A stretch of DNA of 45,529 nucleotides from Gammaproteobacteria bacterium (GCA_022072255.1 JAJVHZ010000033.1:1-45529); one strand, 5' to 3'; numbered from the stretch's first letter, positions 24,661 to 33,355 are shown. Notes: generated by a model not told the origin, from the sequence alone. Translations and numbers: made by a program.

Positions 24661-25033
24661 GGATGCTGGCCTCCTGGAAGTGGACTATGTGGAGTATGAC
24701 CGTCCGGGACGTCGACTGCCATCGCCGCGAGCCTCGAAATCGACTCCCGGGATTTCGAAAATTTCGATGAATGATGCGGCGAGCATTCGAAATCGATGGA
24801 TCTTCAGGCTGCCTGCCGGCCGCCGGCCCCCCGCCTTTCCGGCGGGCAATCAATGAGTCACGCAGAAAATGGTGTGGAACTGCGCTGTCAAGTGGTGTAT
24901 CTTTTTTCCAGCAGTGCGTCCTTGCGGTCATGTTCGGAAGTCCCTCCGTTGTAACGGCAGCCACTCCCGGTCATTGCTCTAGTCAGGTACGACCTGCCGT
25001 TTCAGTTCAGTTCACCAACGTGAGGTAAGTTTC
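24661..25033. promoter_or_regulatory. Long divergent control region of the BI-1 and cold-shock genes
   Basis: About 373 bp with no supported gene. It is visibly less GC-rich than its neighbours. Near the BI-1 side are several TTTCGA/TCGAAA boxes (24734-24797). The cold-shock side probably provides a long mRNA leader, as in cspA-type genes, whose folding responds to temperature. It ends with GAGGTAAG as the ribosome site. I could not fix the -10 of the cold-shock gene. Confidence 0.55.
24734..24797. repeat. Cluster of TTTCGA/TCGAAA boxes
   Basis: TCGAAATCGA at 24734-24743, GATTTCGAAAATTTCGAT at 24751-24768 and ATTCGAAATCGAT at 24785-24797 repeat one short motif in both orientations. CGAAATC at 24735-24741 and GATTTCG at 24751-24757 form a 7-bp inverted repeat. 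It looks like an operator array. Confidence 0.5.
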
Positions 25034-25237
25034 ATGCTGACAGGCACCGTGAAGTGGTTCAATGACGCAAAGGGCTTCGGTTTCATCACTCCGTCCAATG
25101 GTGGCAAGGATGTGTTCGTGCATCACACCGCCATCAAGGGCACCGGTTTCCGGACGTTGAGTGAGGGCCAGCAGGTCACTTTCGAACTCAAGCAAACCCC
25201 GAAGGGGCCCTCTGCCGAGAACGTCCAAGCTGCCTAA
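25034..25237 (+). CDS. Cold-shock domain protein (CspA family)
   Basis: A 67-residue single-stranded nucleic acid binding OB-fold protein. RNP1 (KGFGFIT) and RNP2 (VFVHHTAI) are both intact after the usual GTVKWFNDA start. It acts as an RNA chaperone that melts secondary structure, in the cold or constitutively. GAGGT stands eight bases before the ATG. The long upstream leader and a strong downstream terminator make it a monocistronic unit typical of the family. The Gly-Gly-Lys after RNP1 is as in other gammaproteobacterial copies. Confidence 0.97.
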   Translation: MLTGTVKWFNDAKGFGFITPSNGGKDVFVHHTAIKGTGFRTLSEGQQVTFELKQTPKGPSAENVQAA

Positions 25238-25285
25238 CACAGAAAATCAGCGCAAACAGGTTCAAACGCAGAGAGTCAAGTTGAG

Positions 25286-25313
25286 ACCCCGCCGCATGGC
25301 GGGGTTTTTGTTT
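25286..25313 (+). terminator. Rho-independent terminator of the cold-shock gene
   Basis: ACCCCGCC and GGCGGGGT form an 8-bp stem with a GCAT loop, followed by TTTTTGTTT, about 50 bp after the stop codon. Confidence 0.93.
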
Positions 25314-25414
25314 GTGCCGGCGGAGGCCGCGAGTTCGCCGCGCGCGCCTTGGCCAGGATTCCGAGCGCTGGCCGTGGCACCGGCAGCGCATAACCGCACC
25401 CGGAGTGTCGCGGC

Positions 25415-26071
25415 ATGAATCACGATTTCTGGCTGGAGCGATGGCAGCGCGACGAGATCGGCTTCCATCAGCAGGCGGTGCATCGCTACCTTCCCCGTCA
25501 TTGGCCGTCGCTGGCCTTGCCTCCGGGCGCGCGCGTCTTCGTACCGCTCTGCGGCAAGAGCCGCGACATGCTCTGGCTGCGCGATGCCGGCTTCGAGGTC
25601 ATCGGCGTCGAACTCTCCCTCAAGGCGGCGCACGCCTTCTGCGGGGAGAACGAACTGTCGATGTCACGTCGGCGCGACGGCCCCTTCGAGTGTTTCCACG
25701 GCGGCGGGATCGCGCTGCTCGTCGGCGACTTCTTCGATCTGCGGCCGGGCCACATCGCCGGCGTGGCGGCGGCCTTCGATCGCGCTGCCCTGGTTGCGCT
25801 GCCGCCGTCGGCGCGCGCCCGCTACGCGGCGCACATGGCGGCATTGCTGCCGGCGGGCACGCAGACCCTGCTGGTGACGCTCGAGTACGACCAGAGGCAG
25901 ATGGAGGGGCCGCCGTTTTCGGTCGCCGCCGAGGAGGTGCGCGAGTTGTATGCGGGCTCGAACCGGATGGAGCCGCTGCAGCGCGAGGAGATCATCCAGG
26001 ACGAACCGAAATTTCGCGGCCGCGGCCTGACCGCCCTCGCCGAGACCGCGTGGCGGCTCGACCGCGTGTAA
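25415..26071 (+). CDS. tpm: Thiopurine S-methyltransferase family protein
   Basis: A 218-residue class I SAM-dependent methyltransferase. The N-terminus FWLERWQRDEIGFHQ and the SAM site VFVPLCGKSRDMLWL are diagnostic of TPMT. FDRAALVALPPSARARYA and LEYDQRQMEGPPFSV complete the fold. In bacteria this enzyme methylates thiopurines and also selenium and tellurium oxyanions, making volatile methylated forms. The ATG at 25415 has GGAG upstream. It precedes the BT1-type transporter by 115 bp on the same strand; a link is not obvious. Confidence 0.95.
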   Translation: MNHDFWLERWQRDEIGFHQQAVHRYLPRHWPSLALPPGARVFVPLCGKSRDMLWLRDAGFEVIGVELSLKAAHAFCGENELSMSRRRDGPFECFHGGGIALLVGDFFDLRPGHIAGVAAAFDRAALVALPPSARARYAAHMAALLPAGTQTLLVTLEYDQRQMEGPPFSVAAEEVRELYAGSNRMEPLQREEIIQDEPKFRGRGLTALAETAWRLDRV

Positions 26072-26186
26072 ACCCCCGCCGTCGCCCGCCGGCCGGTTGC
26101 AGGGCGCGTTGGAAGAGCCCGGGCGGCGCCCCGCCGCGCCCTGGTGCCGTGGGTTACACTCGGGCCGCCAACAACGGGAAGGCCGC

Positions 26187-27812
26187 ATGTTCCGCGCAGC
26201 GTACCACTGGATAGACCGCAACATACTCTCCCTCGGGCGCGACCTGCGCCTGTCGTATCTGCCACCGTTGATGGTCTACATGGCGGCAGGCGTGTCGGGG
26301 CTGACCGGTATCGTCACCGGGTTCTTCGTCAAGGATTACCTGAGTCTCTCGGCGGAATTCCTGGCGGCGCTGGGGTTCTGGGCCGGCATCCCCTGGGCGC
26401 TGAAGATGCCGCTCGGGCACCTGGTCGATCTCATCTGGCGCTGGAAGGGCCTGCTCGTCTACCTCGGGGCGGGACTCATCGCCTGCAGCCTGCTCGTCAT
26501 GGTGGGGCTGATCGGCCACCGCGAGGCGATGACGGCCGTCCTCCCTGCCAACGTCTGGTACGTCATCGGCGCGCTGCTCTCGCCGGTCGGCTACGTGATC
26601 CAGGACGCGGTGGCTGATGCGATGACGGTCGAGGCGGTGCCGTTCGTCGACGAGCAGGGGCATCCGGTGGAGGCGGGCGCCCGCAAACTCATGCACACCA
26701 CCATGCAGACGCTGGGTCGCGTCGCCATCATCGGCGGCAGCGTGCTGGTGTCGTTCATCAACTTGTGGATGTTCTCCGGAGTTGCCGAGAAGCCCGTCGA
26801 GGAGGTCGTGAAGATCTACGAGCGCGTGTACTGGATGGCGATGGTGATCCCGCTCATCTCGGTGCTCGGCGTCCTCGTCGCCGGCGTGCTGAAACGGCGC
26901 CAACGCGCGCGGCTGCGGACATTGGGATTCGACGAGCGGCAGGTGGAGGCGAAGCTGAGCGATCGCGGCGAACCCACGAGGCCCAACTGGATGATCCTCG
27001 GCGGCAGCCTCGTGTTCGTGGTCTTCACGCTGGTGACCGGCCTCGGCGGCAATGCCTACAAGGAGGAGATCGTGTTCGTCGGTTCACTCGCGATCGTGAT
27101 GTTTCTCATCGTCCGGCTCACCCGCGCGCTCGCGCCCGAGGCGCGGGCCACGCTCATCGGCACCGCGGTGGTCATTTTCATGTTCCGCGCCACGCCGGGG
27201 GTCGGTCCGGGAGTGAGCTGGTGGATGATCGACAAGCTGAAGTTTGATCAGCACTTCTTCTCGGTGCTCGATCTCATAGGCAGCACGTTGACGCTCGCGG
27301 GCATGTTCATCTTCCGCCGCTTCATGGCCGAGCGCTCCATCGCCTACGTCGTCGGCTTTCTCACGCTGCTGGGCTTCCTGCTCTCGCTGCCCATGGTTGC
27401 CATGTATTACGGCCTGCACGAGTGGACTGCCGCCCATACCGGCGGGGTGGTGGACGCGAGGTTCATCGCGCTGGTGAACACGGCGCTGGAATCGCCGCTT
27501 GGTCAGATCTCCATGATCCCGATGCTGGCCTGGATCGCCAACTCCGCGCCCGCCAATCTCAAGGCGACCTACTTCGCGGTGATGGCGTCATTCACCAACC
27601 TTGCGCTGTCGGCGAGCCAGCTCGGCACCAAGTACCTCAACCAGATCTTCGTCATCAACCGCGAGATCACCGATCCGGCAACCGGCGCCGTGCAGGTGCC
27701 GGAGGACTACAGCCGGCTCGGGGAGCTGATGCTGGTGCAGATGGGTATCTATCTGCTGGTGCCGTTCGCCGCGATCCTGTTCTCGCGCCTCACTCGCTTC
27801 CGCAGCGCCTGA
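26187..27812 (+). CDS. BT1-like major facilitator transporter
   Basis: A 541-residue protein with about 12 hydrophobic segments of the BT1 (folate-biopterin) transporter family within the MFS. Supporting features are the N-terminal LSYLPPLMVYMAAGVSGLTGI, the WALKMPLGHLVDLIWRWKG loop after the second span, and SPVGYVIQDAVADAMTVE. BT1 carriers in protozoa and plants import folates and biopterin; bacterial substrates are mostly untested. The ATG at 26187 follows GGGAAGG; the open frame extends upstream without family resemblance. A TACACT box ~25 bp upstream may be its -10. It converges on pepN with a 30-bp gap. Confidence 0.82.
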   Translation: MFRAAYHWIDRNILSLGRDLRLSYLPPLMVYMAAGVSGLTGIVTGFFVKDYLSLSAEFLAALGFWAGIPWALKMPLGHLVDLIWRWKGLLVYLGAGLIACSLLVMVGLIGHREAMTAVLPANVWYVIGALLSPVGYVIQDAVADAMTVEAVPFVDEQGHPVEAGARKLMHTTMQTLGRVAIIGGSVLVSFINLWMFSGVAEKPVEEVVKIYERVYWMAMVIPLISVLGVLVAGVLKRRQRARLRTLGFDERQVEAKLSDRGEPTRPNWMILGGSLVFVVFTLVTGLGGNAYKEEIVFVGSLAIVMFLIVRLTRALAPEARATLIGTAVVIFMFRATPGVGPGVSWWMIDKLKFDQHFFSVLDLIGSTLTLAGMFIFRRFMAERSIAYVVGFLTLLGFLLSLPMVAMYYGLHEWTAAHTGGVVDARFIALVNTALESPLGQISMIPMLAWIANSAPANLKATYFAVMASFTNLALSASQLGTKYLNQIFVINREITDPATGAVQVPEDYSRLGELMLVQMGIYLLVPFAAILFSRLTRFRSA

Positions 27813-27842
27813 GGCAGCCGGCGGCGATCGACCGCCCGCGGC

Positions 27843-30488
27843 TCAGGCGAGCGCGCGTGTGACGACCTCCTCGACGTCGCGGGACAGGCCGGGGACCGCG
27901 CGGATGCGCTCGAGCTGCGCGCGCGCGGCGGCCTGGCGTGCGTCGTCGAAGCGCTTCCAGCGATCGAAGCAGCGCGCGATGCGTGCGGCCACCTGGGGGT
28001 TGATCTGGTCCAGGGCGATGATCTGGTCGGCGGCGAAGGCGTAACCGCGGCCGTCCCGCGCGTGAAATCGCACGTGATTTGCGCCGGTGAAGCCGCGGAT
28101 CAGCGAGTAGACCTTGTTGGGATTGCGCAGATCGAAGGCCGGATGCGACAGCAGCTGCCTGACGCGATCGATCGTGTCGGGCAGCCGCGAGGTCGCCTGC
28201 ACCGACAGCCACTTGTCCACGATCAGCGCCTCCTCCTTCCAGCGTTCATGGAATGCGCCCAGCGCGTGGACACGCTCGGTACAGTCATGGTTGGCGAGGA
28301 TCGACAGCGCCGCCATCGTGTCGGTCATGTTGTCGGCCTCGTTGAACTGCTTCAGGCAGAGCGCGTAGATCGACGGATCGTGAAGCTCCGCCAGGTAGCC
28401 GAGGCAGGTGTTGCGCAGGGCACGCCGCCCGGCGGACGCGGCGTCCGGACTGTACGCACCCGTGAGCCGGCAGGCTTCGTAGGTCGCCAGCCACTCCGCG
28501 CGCAGCGAGCGCGCGAGCGCCTCGCGCACCTGGTTGCGCGCCGTGTGCAGCGCATCCGGGTCGACCGCCTGCATCTGTTCGGCGAGCACGCTCTCGGCCG
28601 GCAAGGAGATCGCCTCGGCGGCGAACGCGGGATCGGCCTCACCGTCGGCGAGCACCCGACGGAAGGCGTCGATGACCCGATCCGGCACCACGACCTCGCC
28701 GCCGTCGCGCACCGACTCCGCGCCGCGCAACAGCATGCCGGTGGCGAGCCGCTGCCCGGCCTCCCAGCGGCTGAACGGGTCGCTGTCGTGACTCATCAGC
28801 GCCGTGAGCTGTCCGTCGGTGTATTCATACTCGAGCTTGACCGGCGCCGAGAAACGCCGCAGCAGCGACGGCACCGGCCGCTCCGGGACATTCTCGAACA
28901 CGAACGCCTGCTCGGCCTGCGTCACCGACAACACCCGCTCCCGGTCCGCGGCAGGAGTTTCGTCCGCGAGCTGCAGCGGCAGCGGCGCGCCATTGCCGCC
29001 CAGCAGCGCGATGGTGAAAGGAATGTGGAGCGGCAGCTTGTCGGTCTGACCGGCCGTGGGCGGGCAGGACTGCCGCACCCGCAGCGCGTAGCGCCGGGCT
29101 GCCGGGTCGTATTCGTCGGTCACGCGCAGCGTCGGTGTGCCGGCCTGGTCGTACCAGCGCATGAACTGTCTCAGATCCACGCCCGAGGCATCCTGCATCG
29201 CGCCCACGAACTCCTCGCAGGTGACGGCCTGGCCGTCGTGACGCCGGAAGTACAGGCCCATGCCGTCGCGGAAGCGCGCCGCTCCGATGAGCGTGTGGAT
29301 CATGCGGACCAGCTCCGCGCCCTTCTCGTAGACGGTCGGCGTATAGAAGTTGTTGATCTCCATGTAGGAGGCCGGGCGCACCGGGTGCGCCATCGTGCCG
29401 GCATCCTCCGGGAACTGCACCGCGCGCAGTCCGCGCACCTGCTGGATGCGGGCCACGCCGCGCGAATACAGGTCGGCACCGAACTCCTGGTCGCGAAACA
29501 CGGTCAGACCTTCCTTTAGCGAGAGCTGGAACCAGTCGCGACAGGTGACCCGGTTGCCGGTCCAGTTGTGGAAGTACTCGTGCCCCACGACGCGGTCGAT
29601 CTTGTGGTAGTCGAGATCCGTGGCGACGTCGGGCCGGGCCAGCACGTACCGGGTGTTGAAGATGTTGAGTCCCTTGTTCTCCATCGCCCCCATGTTGAAG
29701 TCGCCGACCGCCACGATCATGTACTGGTCGAGATCCACCTCCAGGCCGAAGACCTCCTCGTCCCATTTCATCGCCTTCTTCAGGGCCTGCATCGCCCAAC
29801 TGCATTGATCGAGCTTGCCGGGTTCCACGTATATGGCCAGCCGCACCGAGCGTCCGGAAGCGGTGCGGTAGGTGTCCTCCAGCACCTCGAGGTTCGCCGC
29901 CACCATCGCGAACAGGTAGCTCGGCTTCGGATGCGGGTCGACCCAGCGCGCCCAGTGCCGGCCCGCGCCCTCCTCGCCGCTGTCGACGAGGTTGCCGTTG
30001 GAAAGCAGCAGCGGATAGCGGCGGCGATCGGCGTGGATGGTGGTCGTGTAGCGGGCCATCACGTCCGGGCGATCGACGAAATAGGTGATCCGGCGGAAGC
30101 CCTCGGCCTCGCACTGCGTGAAGTAGCCGTCTTTCGAGCAGTACAGACCGCTCAGCGTGGTGTTGGTCCTGGGGTTGATGCGTACCGTGGTCTCCATGGT
30201 GAACTGATCGGGCGCACCGGGCAGGATGAAGCGCTGCGCGGTCACCTGGTATTCCTGCGCCGAAAGCGGCCTGCCGTCGAGGGCGGCCGATTCGAACTGC
30301 AGATCCTCACCGTCCAGCACCAGCGGCGCCGGGCCGCCGGCGCACGCGCGGTTGCGGCGCACGGTCAGCACCGCGCGCACGATCGCCTGATCCTCGAGCA
30401 GGGCGATGTCCAGATCGACCGTGTCGATCAGAAACGCCGGCGGCTGGTAGTCCTTGAGGAAAACGGTCCGAGGTGTGCCTTCACGCAT
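27843..30488 (-). CDS. pepN: Aminopeptidase N (M1 metallopeptidase)
   Basis: An 881-residue zinc peptidase (E. coli PepN is 870) that removes N-terminal residues from peptides in the final steps of cytoplasmic protein turnover. The substrate-binding GAMEN motif is at 267-271, and the zinc site HEYFH at 303-307 has its third ligand Glu326 in KEGLTVFRDQEF. The long C-terminal helical domain is full length. No signal peptide, so it is cytoplasmic. The ATG at 30488 has AAGGGA upstream. A TAAGAT box lies ~85 bp before the start. Confidence 0.97.
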   Translation of the reverse strand: MREGTPRTVFLKDYQPPAFLIDTVDLDIALLEDQAIVRAVLTVRRNRACAGGPAPLVLDGEDLQFESAALDGRPLSAQEYQVTAQRFILPGAPDQFTMETTVRINPRTNTTLSGLYCSKDGYFTQCEAEGFRRITYFVDRPDVMARYTTTIHADRRRYPLLLSNGNLVDSGEEGAGRHWARWVDPHPKPSYLFAMVAANLEVLEDTYRTASGRSVRLAIYVEPGKLDQCSWAMQALKKAMKWDEEVFGLEVDLDQYMIVAVGDFNMGAMENKGLNIFNTRYVLARPDVATDLDYHKIDRVVGHEYFHNWTGNRVTCRDWFQLSLKEGLTVFRDQEFGADLYSRGVARIQQVRGLRAVQFPEDAGTMAHPVRPASYMEINNFYTPTVYEKGAELVRMIHTLIGAARFRDGMGLYFRRHDGQAVTCEEFVGAMQDASGVDLRQFMRWYDQAGTPTLRVTDEYDPAARRYALRVRQSCPPTAGQTDKLPLHIPFTIALLGGNGAPLPLQLADETPAADRERVLSVTQAEQAFVFENVPERPVPSLLRRFSAPVKLEYEYTDGQLTALMSHDSDPFSRWEAGQRLATGMLLRGAESVRDGGEVVVPDRVIDAFRRVLADGEADPAFAAEAISLPAESVLAEQMQAVDPDALHTARNQVREALARSLRAEWLATYEACRLTGAYSPDAASAGRRALRNTCLGYLAELHDPSIYALCLKQFNEADNMTDTMAALSILANHDCTERVHALGAFHERWKEEALIVDKWLSVQATSRLPDTIDRVRQLLSHPAFDLRNPNKVYSLIRGFTGANHVRFHARDGRGYAFAADQIIALDQINPQVAARIARCFDRWKRFDDARQAAARAQLERIRAVPGLSRDVEEVVTRALA

Positions 30489-30572
30489 GACAGGGTCCCT
30501 TCATCTCGATTGCCGGCGCGGGTGCCGGAGCAGCCACGGGGCGTCTCGTAGCGGCGCGGGCCGCGGATTCGC

Positions 30573-30578
30573 ATCTTA
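30573..30578 (-). promoter_or_regulatory. Possible -10 box of pepN
   Basis: TAAGAT on the minus strand within GCGTTAAGAT, the same ten bases as ahead of hrpB. It predicts a leader of ~78 nt. Confidence 0.35.
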
Positions 30579-30665
30579 ACGCCTCCCCAGGCGGCAGCGG
30601 CGTTCCTCGCCCTTGAGACCATGCCCGCGGAGCGGGGTTGCAGGCGGGCCGGGCTCCCGCGGCCG

Positions 30666-30671
30666 TATAAT
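30666..30671 (+). promoter_or_regulatory. -10 box toward the DUF938 gene
   Basis: Perfect TATAAT. The nearest -35-like sequence, TTGCAG at 30638-30643, is 22 nt away, which is too far for a standard promoter. Transcription would start near 30678, at the first of the repeated hairpin arms. Confidence 0.4.
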
Positions 30672-30677
30672 CCGCGG

Positions 30678-30711
30678 GCGACCGCCCGGCGGTGAGGCGG
30701 TCGCGACCGCC
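30678..30711 (+). repeat. Competing inverted repeats in the DUF938 leader
   Basis: GCGACCGCC occurs at 30678-30686 and again at 30703-30711, with its exact complement GGCGGTCGC at 30696-30704. The middle arm can pair with the first copy (9-nt loop). The middle arm and last copy also form a 16-bp perfect palindrome. An RNA starting after the TATAAT at 30666 would begin with this element. Confidence 0.5.
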
Positions 30712-30792
30712 CCCGGCGCCGGCAATCGGCGCGGCGCGGCGGCCGGGGATGGTCGGCGACGCCGGCGATCACGCCGCAGGCGGTCAGAGCAC

Positions 30793-31389
30793 GTGCACAA
30801 ACCCTACTCGCCATCATGCGAGCGCAATCGCGGTCCGATACTGGATCTGCTGAAAGCGCACTTCACCGCCTGTCGCCGGGTCCTGGAGGTGGGCTCCGGT
30901 ACCGGCCAGCATGCGGTGCATTTCGCCGCCGCCATGCCGCACGTGCTATGGCAGACCTCGGATCTGCGGGAGAACCTGCCCGGCATCAGCGCCTGGCTGA
31001 GCGAGGCGAACCTGCCGAATACGCCGCCGCCGGTCGAACTGGATGTCGGCGGCGCCTGGCCTGCCGGGGAGTATGACGCGCTCTTCTCGGCCAACACCCT
31101 GCACATCATGGGCTGGGAGTGCGTGCGCGCCCTGTTCGCGACGATGCCGACCGTACTCGCCGATCGCGCCGTGGTCGCCGTCTACGGACCCTTCAATTAC
31201 GAGGGGCGCTACACGAGCGACAGCAACGCGGCCTTCGATCGCTGCCTCAAGGGACAGGGCGAGCATATGGGCGTGCGCGACTTCGAGGCCGTCGACGCAC
31301 TGGCGCGTGCCGCCGGCCTGATACTCGTTCAGGATTGCACCATGCCCGCCAACAACCGTACGTTGATCTGGCGTCATGCGCGAGGCTGA
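30793..31389 (+). CDS. DUF938 class I SAM-dependent methyltransferase
   Basis: A 198-residue protein. The start KPYSPSCERNRGPIL and the SAM loop LEVGSGTGQHAVHFA (31-45) are typical of DUF938. Further family stretches are SANTLHIMGWECV, YGPFNYEGRYTSDSNAAFD and MPANNRTLIWRH. The substrate is unknown. A GTG at 30793 gives the correct family start; the frame is open for a further 180 bp upstream. No good Shine-Dalgarno sequence. It precedes folE by 138 bp on the same strand. Confidence 0.9.
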   Translation: MHKPYSPSCERNRGPILDLLKAHFTACRRVLEVGSGTGQHAVHFAAAMPHVLWQTSDLRENLPGISAWLSEANLPNTPPPVELDVGGAWPAGEYDALFSANTLHIMGWECVRALFATMPTVLADRAVVAVYGPFNYEGRYTSDSNAAFDRCLKGQGEHMGVRDFEAVDALARAAGLILVQDCTMPANNRTLIWRHARG

Positions 31390-31527
31390 CTCCGGCACCG
31401 CTTCCGCCTGCTGCGCGGCGTTCGATCCCCGCCCGGGTACCGGCTTGCCGGCGGAGGGCGCGCCCTGGCAGCGGCGCCTCCGCGCACGCCGGCACCGAGG
31501 TCGATCTCGCCGGCGAATGGCTCTAAC

Positions 31528-32304
31528 ATGCTCGCTCGGCGCGGCGACATGGCAGGCGAGATGAGGCAGACACCGGCGAGCCCGCTGGCGGGCGAGCAGA
31601 CGGGCAGCGACATTGCAGGCGCGGACGCACCGGTGTCCCGCCGCATCCGCGAGCGGCTGCGCGCGGCGCAGGCGCGCTTCCACGCCAACGACAACATCGC
31701 CGATTACATCGAGGCCGGGGAGCTCGAGCTCCTGCAGTCGGAGGTCGAGAAAATGGTGGTCGCGCTGCTCGACAGCCTCGTCATCGATACCGACAACGAT
31801 CACAACACGCAGGAGACGGCGCGCCGCGTGGCCAGGATGTATCTCCGGGAGGTGTTCCGCGGCCGCTACACGCCGCCGCCGGACGTCACCGCCTTTCCCA
31901 ACGTCGAGCATCTCAACGAGCTGATGATCGTGGGACCGCTGGCCGTGCGCAGCGCCTGCTCGCACCACCTCTGCCCCATCATCGGCAAGCTGTGGGTCGG
32001 CGTCATGCCGAACGAGCACTCCAATCTCATCGGTCTGTCGAAGTACGCGCGGCTCGCGGATTGGGTGATGAGCCGGCCGCAGATCCAGGAGGAGGCGGTG
32101 GCGCGTCTCGCCGACCTGCTTCAGGAACACCTGCAGCCTGACGGGCTGGCGATCGTCATGGAAGCCGATCACTTCTGCATGCAGTGGCGCGGCGTGAAGG
32201 ACAACGGTGCGCAGATGACCAACAGCGTGATGCGCGGATCGTTCCTCAAGGACGCCGTCCTGCGCCGGGAGTTTCTCGCGCTGCTCAACAATACCCGCGC
32301 CTGA
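31528..32304 (+). CDS. folE: GTP cyclohydrolase I
   Basis: A 258-residue enzyme that converts GTP to dihydroneopterin triphosphate, the first step of folate and pterin synthesis. Zinc ligands are C144 and H147 in SACSHHLCP, and C217 in DHFCMQWRGV; His215 matches the catalytic His. The ~50-residue N-terminal extension is Ala/Gly-rich and poorly conserved. ATGs at 31528, 31549 and 31561 are all possible; none has a good ribosome site. E. coli FolE is 222 residues, so an internal start would fit. The BLUF gene follows after 12 bp, so the two are co-transcribed. Confidence 0.93.
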   Translation: MLARRGDMAGEMRQTPASPLAGEQTGSDIAGADAPVSRRIRERLRAAQARFHANDNIADYIEAGELELLQSEVEKMVVALLDSLVIDTDNDHNTQETARRVARMYLREVFRGRYTPPPDVTAFPNVEHLNELMIVGPLAVRSACSHHLCPIIGKLWVGVMPNEHSNLIGLSKYARLADWVMSRPQIQEEAVARLADLLQEHLQPDGLAIVMEADHFCMQWRGVKDNGAQMTNSVMRGSFLKDAVLRREFLALLNNTRA

Positions 32305-32316
32305 CAGGGGGAGCTC

Positions 32317-32745
32317 ATGCTCGTGCGCCTGCTCTACGCCAGCCGTCTCGCCAAGGGCGCAGCCGTCAATGTAGTCGACTCGATCCTGCAGCAATCCAGG
32401 GTCAGGAACCCGACGCTCGGCATCACCGGCCTGCTCTGCCATGACGGGTCGGTCTTCATGCAGGCTCTCGAGGGCGGGCGCGAGCCCGTCAGCGCGCTCT
32501 ACAACCGGATCGCCGCCGATCCCCGCCATGAGCGCGTGACCATACTGAGCTTCGAGGACATCTCCGAGCGGTGCTTTGCGGGCTGGACCATGGGGCTGGT
32601 CGATCTCGCCAGGGTCAATCCCGGCATGCTGCTGAAGTATTCCGAGAAGGCGGTGCTCGATCCCTATGCCGTGCCGGGCGGGGCGTCGCTGTCGCTGCTG
32701 AAGGAGATGATAGCCACCGCGCAGATCATAGGACGCGCCTGCTGA
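32317..32745 (+). CDS. BLUF-domain blue-light photoreceptor
   Basis: A 142-residue protein made of one BLUF domain (1 to ~95) with a short helical C-terminal cap. All photocycle residues are visible: Tyr7 in RLLYAS, Asn31 in RNPTLGITG, Gln49 in VFMQALEG, and a Trp in GWTMG. BLUF domains bind FAD and shift hydrogen bonding on blue light. No output domain is attached, so it must act through a partner, as in other short BLUF proteins. The start ATG at 32317 has GGGGAG upstream and directly follows folE, suggesting co-regulation of a light sensor with pterin synthesis. Confidence 0.95.
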   Translation: MLVRLLYASRLAKGAAVNVVDSILQQSRVRNPTLGITGLLCHDGSVFMQALEGGREPVSALYNRIAADPRHERVTILSFEDISERCFAGWTMGLVDLARVNPGMLLKYSEKAVLDPYAVPGGASLSLLKEMIATAQIIGRAC

Positions 32746-32776
32746 CGGCGCGCGCTGACCGCACGGAGCATCGCCC

Positions 32777-33355
32777 ATGGCGCCACTGATTCTCGGGCTC
32801 ATCGTCTTTCTGGGCGCGCACTCGGTGCGCATCTTCGCGGAGGACTGGCGCGGCCGGCAGATCGCGCGCCTGGGAGCCGGCGGCTGGAGGGCGGCCTACT
32901 CGCTGGTGTCCGCCGCGGGACTGGCGTTGATCGTCTACGGCTATGCCATGGCGCGCGCGGAGCCCGTGCAATTGTGGATGCCGCCGCCGTGGACGCGCCC
33001 CGCTGCCGGCGTGTTGATGCTGCCGGCCATGATCCTGATCGCCGCCGCCTACGTCCCCGCCAATCACTTCAAGTCGGCACTCGGCCATCCGATGCTGGCG
33101 GGGGTGAAGCTATGGGCGTTCGCCCACCTGCTCGCCAACGGCACGCTCGCTGATCTGCTGCTGTTCGGGGGCGTCCTGGCGTGGGCGGTGGTCGACTTCC
33201 GCGCGTCGCGCCGGCGCGAACCCGCCGCCGGAGTCGCCAGCGCTCCGGCCACTGCATCTGGCAGTGCACTCGCGGGCGTGATCGGGATTGCGGGCTGGGC
33301 GCTCTTCCTCCTCTATCTCCATGGCCCCCTGATCGGAGTGCCGCTGCGGGCGTGA
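32777..33355 (+). CDS. NnrU family membrane protein
   Basis: A 192-residue inner-membrane protein with about five hydrophobic segments. The signature NHFKSALGHPMLAGVKLWAFAHLLANG defines the NnrU family, named from a nitrite/nitric-oxide reduction cluster and related to MAPEG-like and isoprenylcysteine methyltransferase-like membrane proteins. No denitrification genes are near. The ATG at 32777 has GGAG upstream. It follows the BLUF gene by 31 bp and could be part of the same transcript. Confidence 0.92.
   Translation: MAPLILGLIVFLGAHSVRIFAEDWRGRQIARLGAGGWRAAYSLVSAAGLALIVYGYAMARAEPVQLWMPPPWTRPAAGVLMLPAMILIAAAYVPANHFKSALGHPMLAGVKLWAFAHLLANGTLADLLLFGGVLAWAVVDFRASRRREPAAGVASAPATASGSALAGVIGIAGWALFLLYLHGPLIGVPLRA

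Larger units (their letters stand above)
30489..30792. other. Divergent intergenic region between pepN and the DUF938 gene
   Basis: About 304 bp with no supported gene. It carries a TAAGAT box toward pepN, a perfect TATAAT toward the DUF938 gene, and a set of GC-rich inverted repeats just after that box. The in-frame upstream extension of the DUF938 reading frame has no family resemblance. Confidence 0.5.

Noticed and set aside
28062-29519. 485-codon plus-strand open frame over pepN
   Set aside because: Antisense to a complete pepN with all catalytic motifs; no family resemblance.
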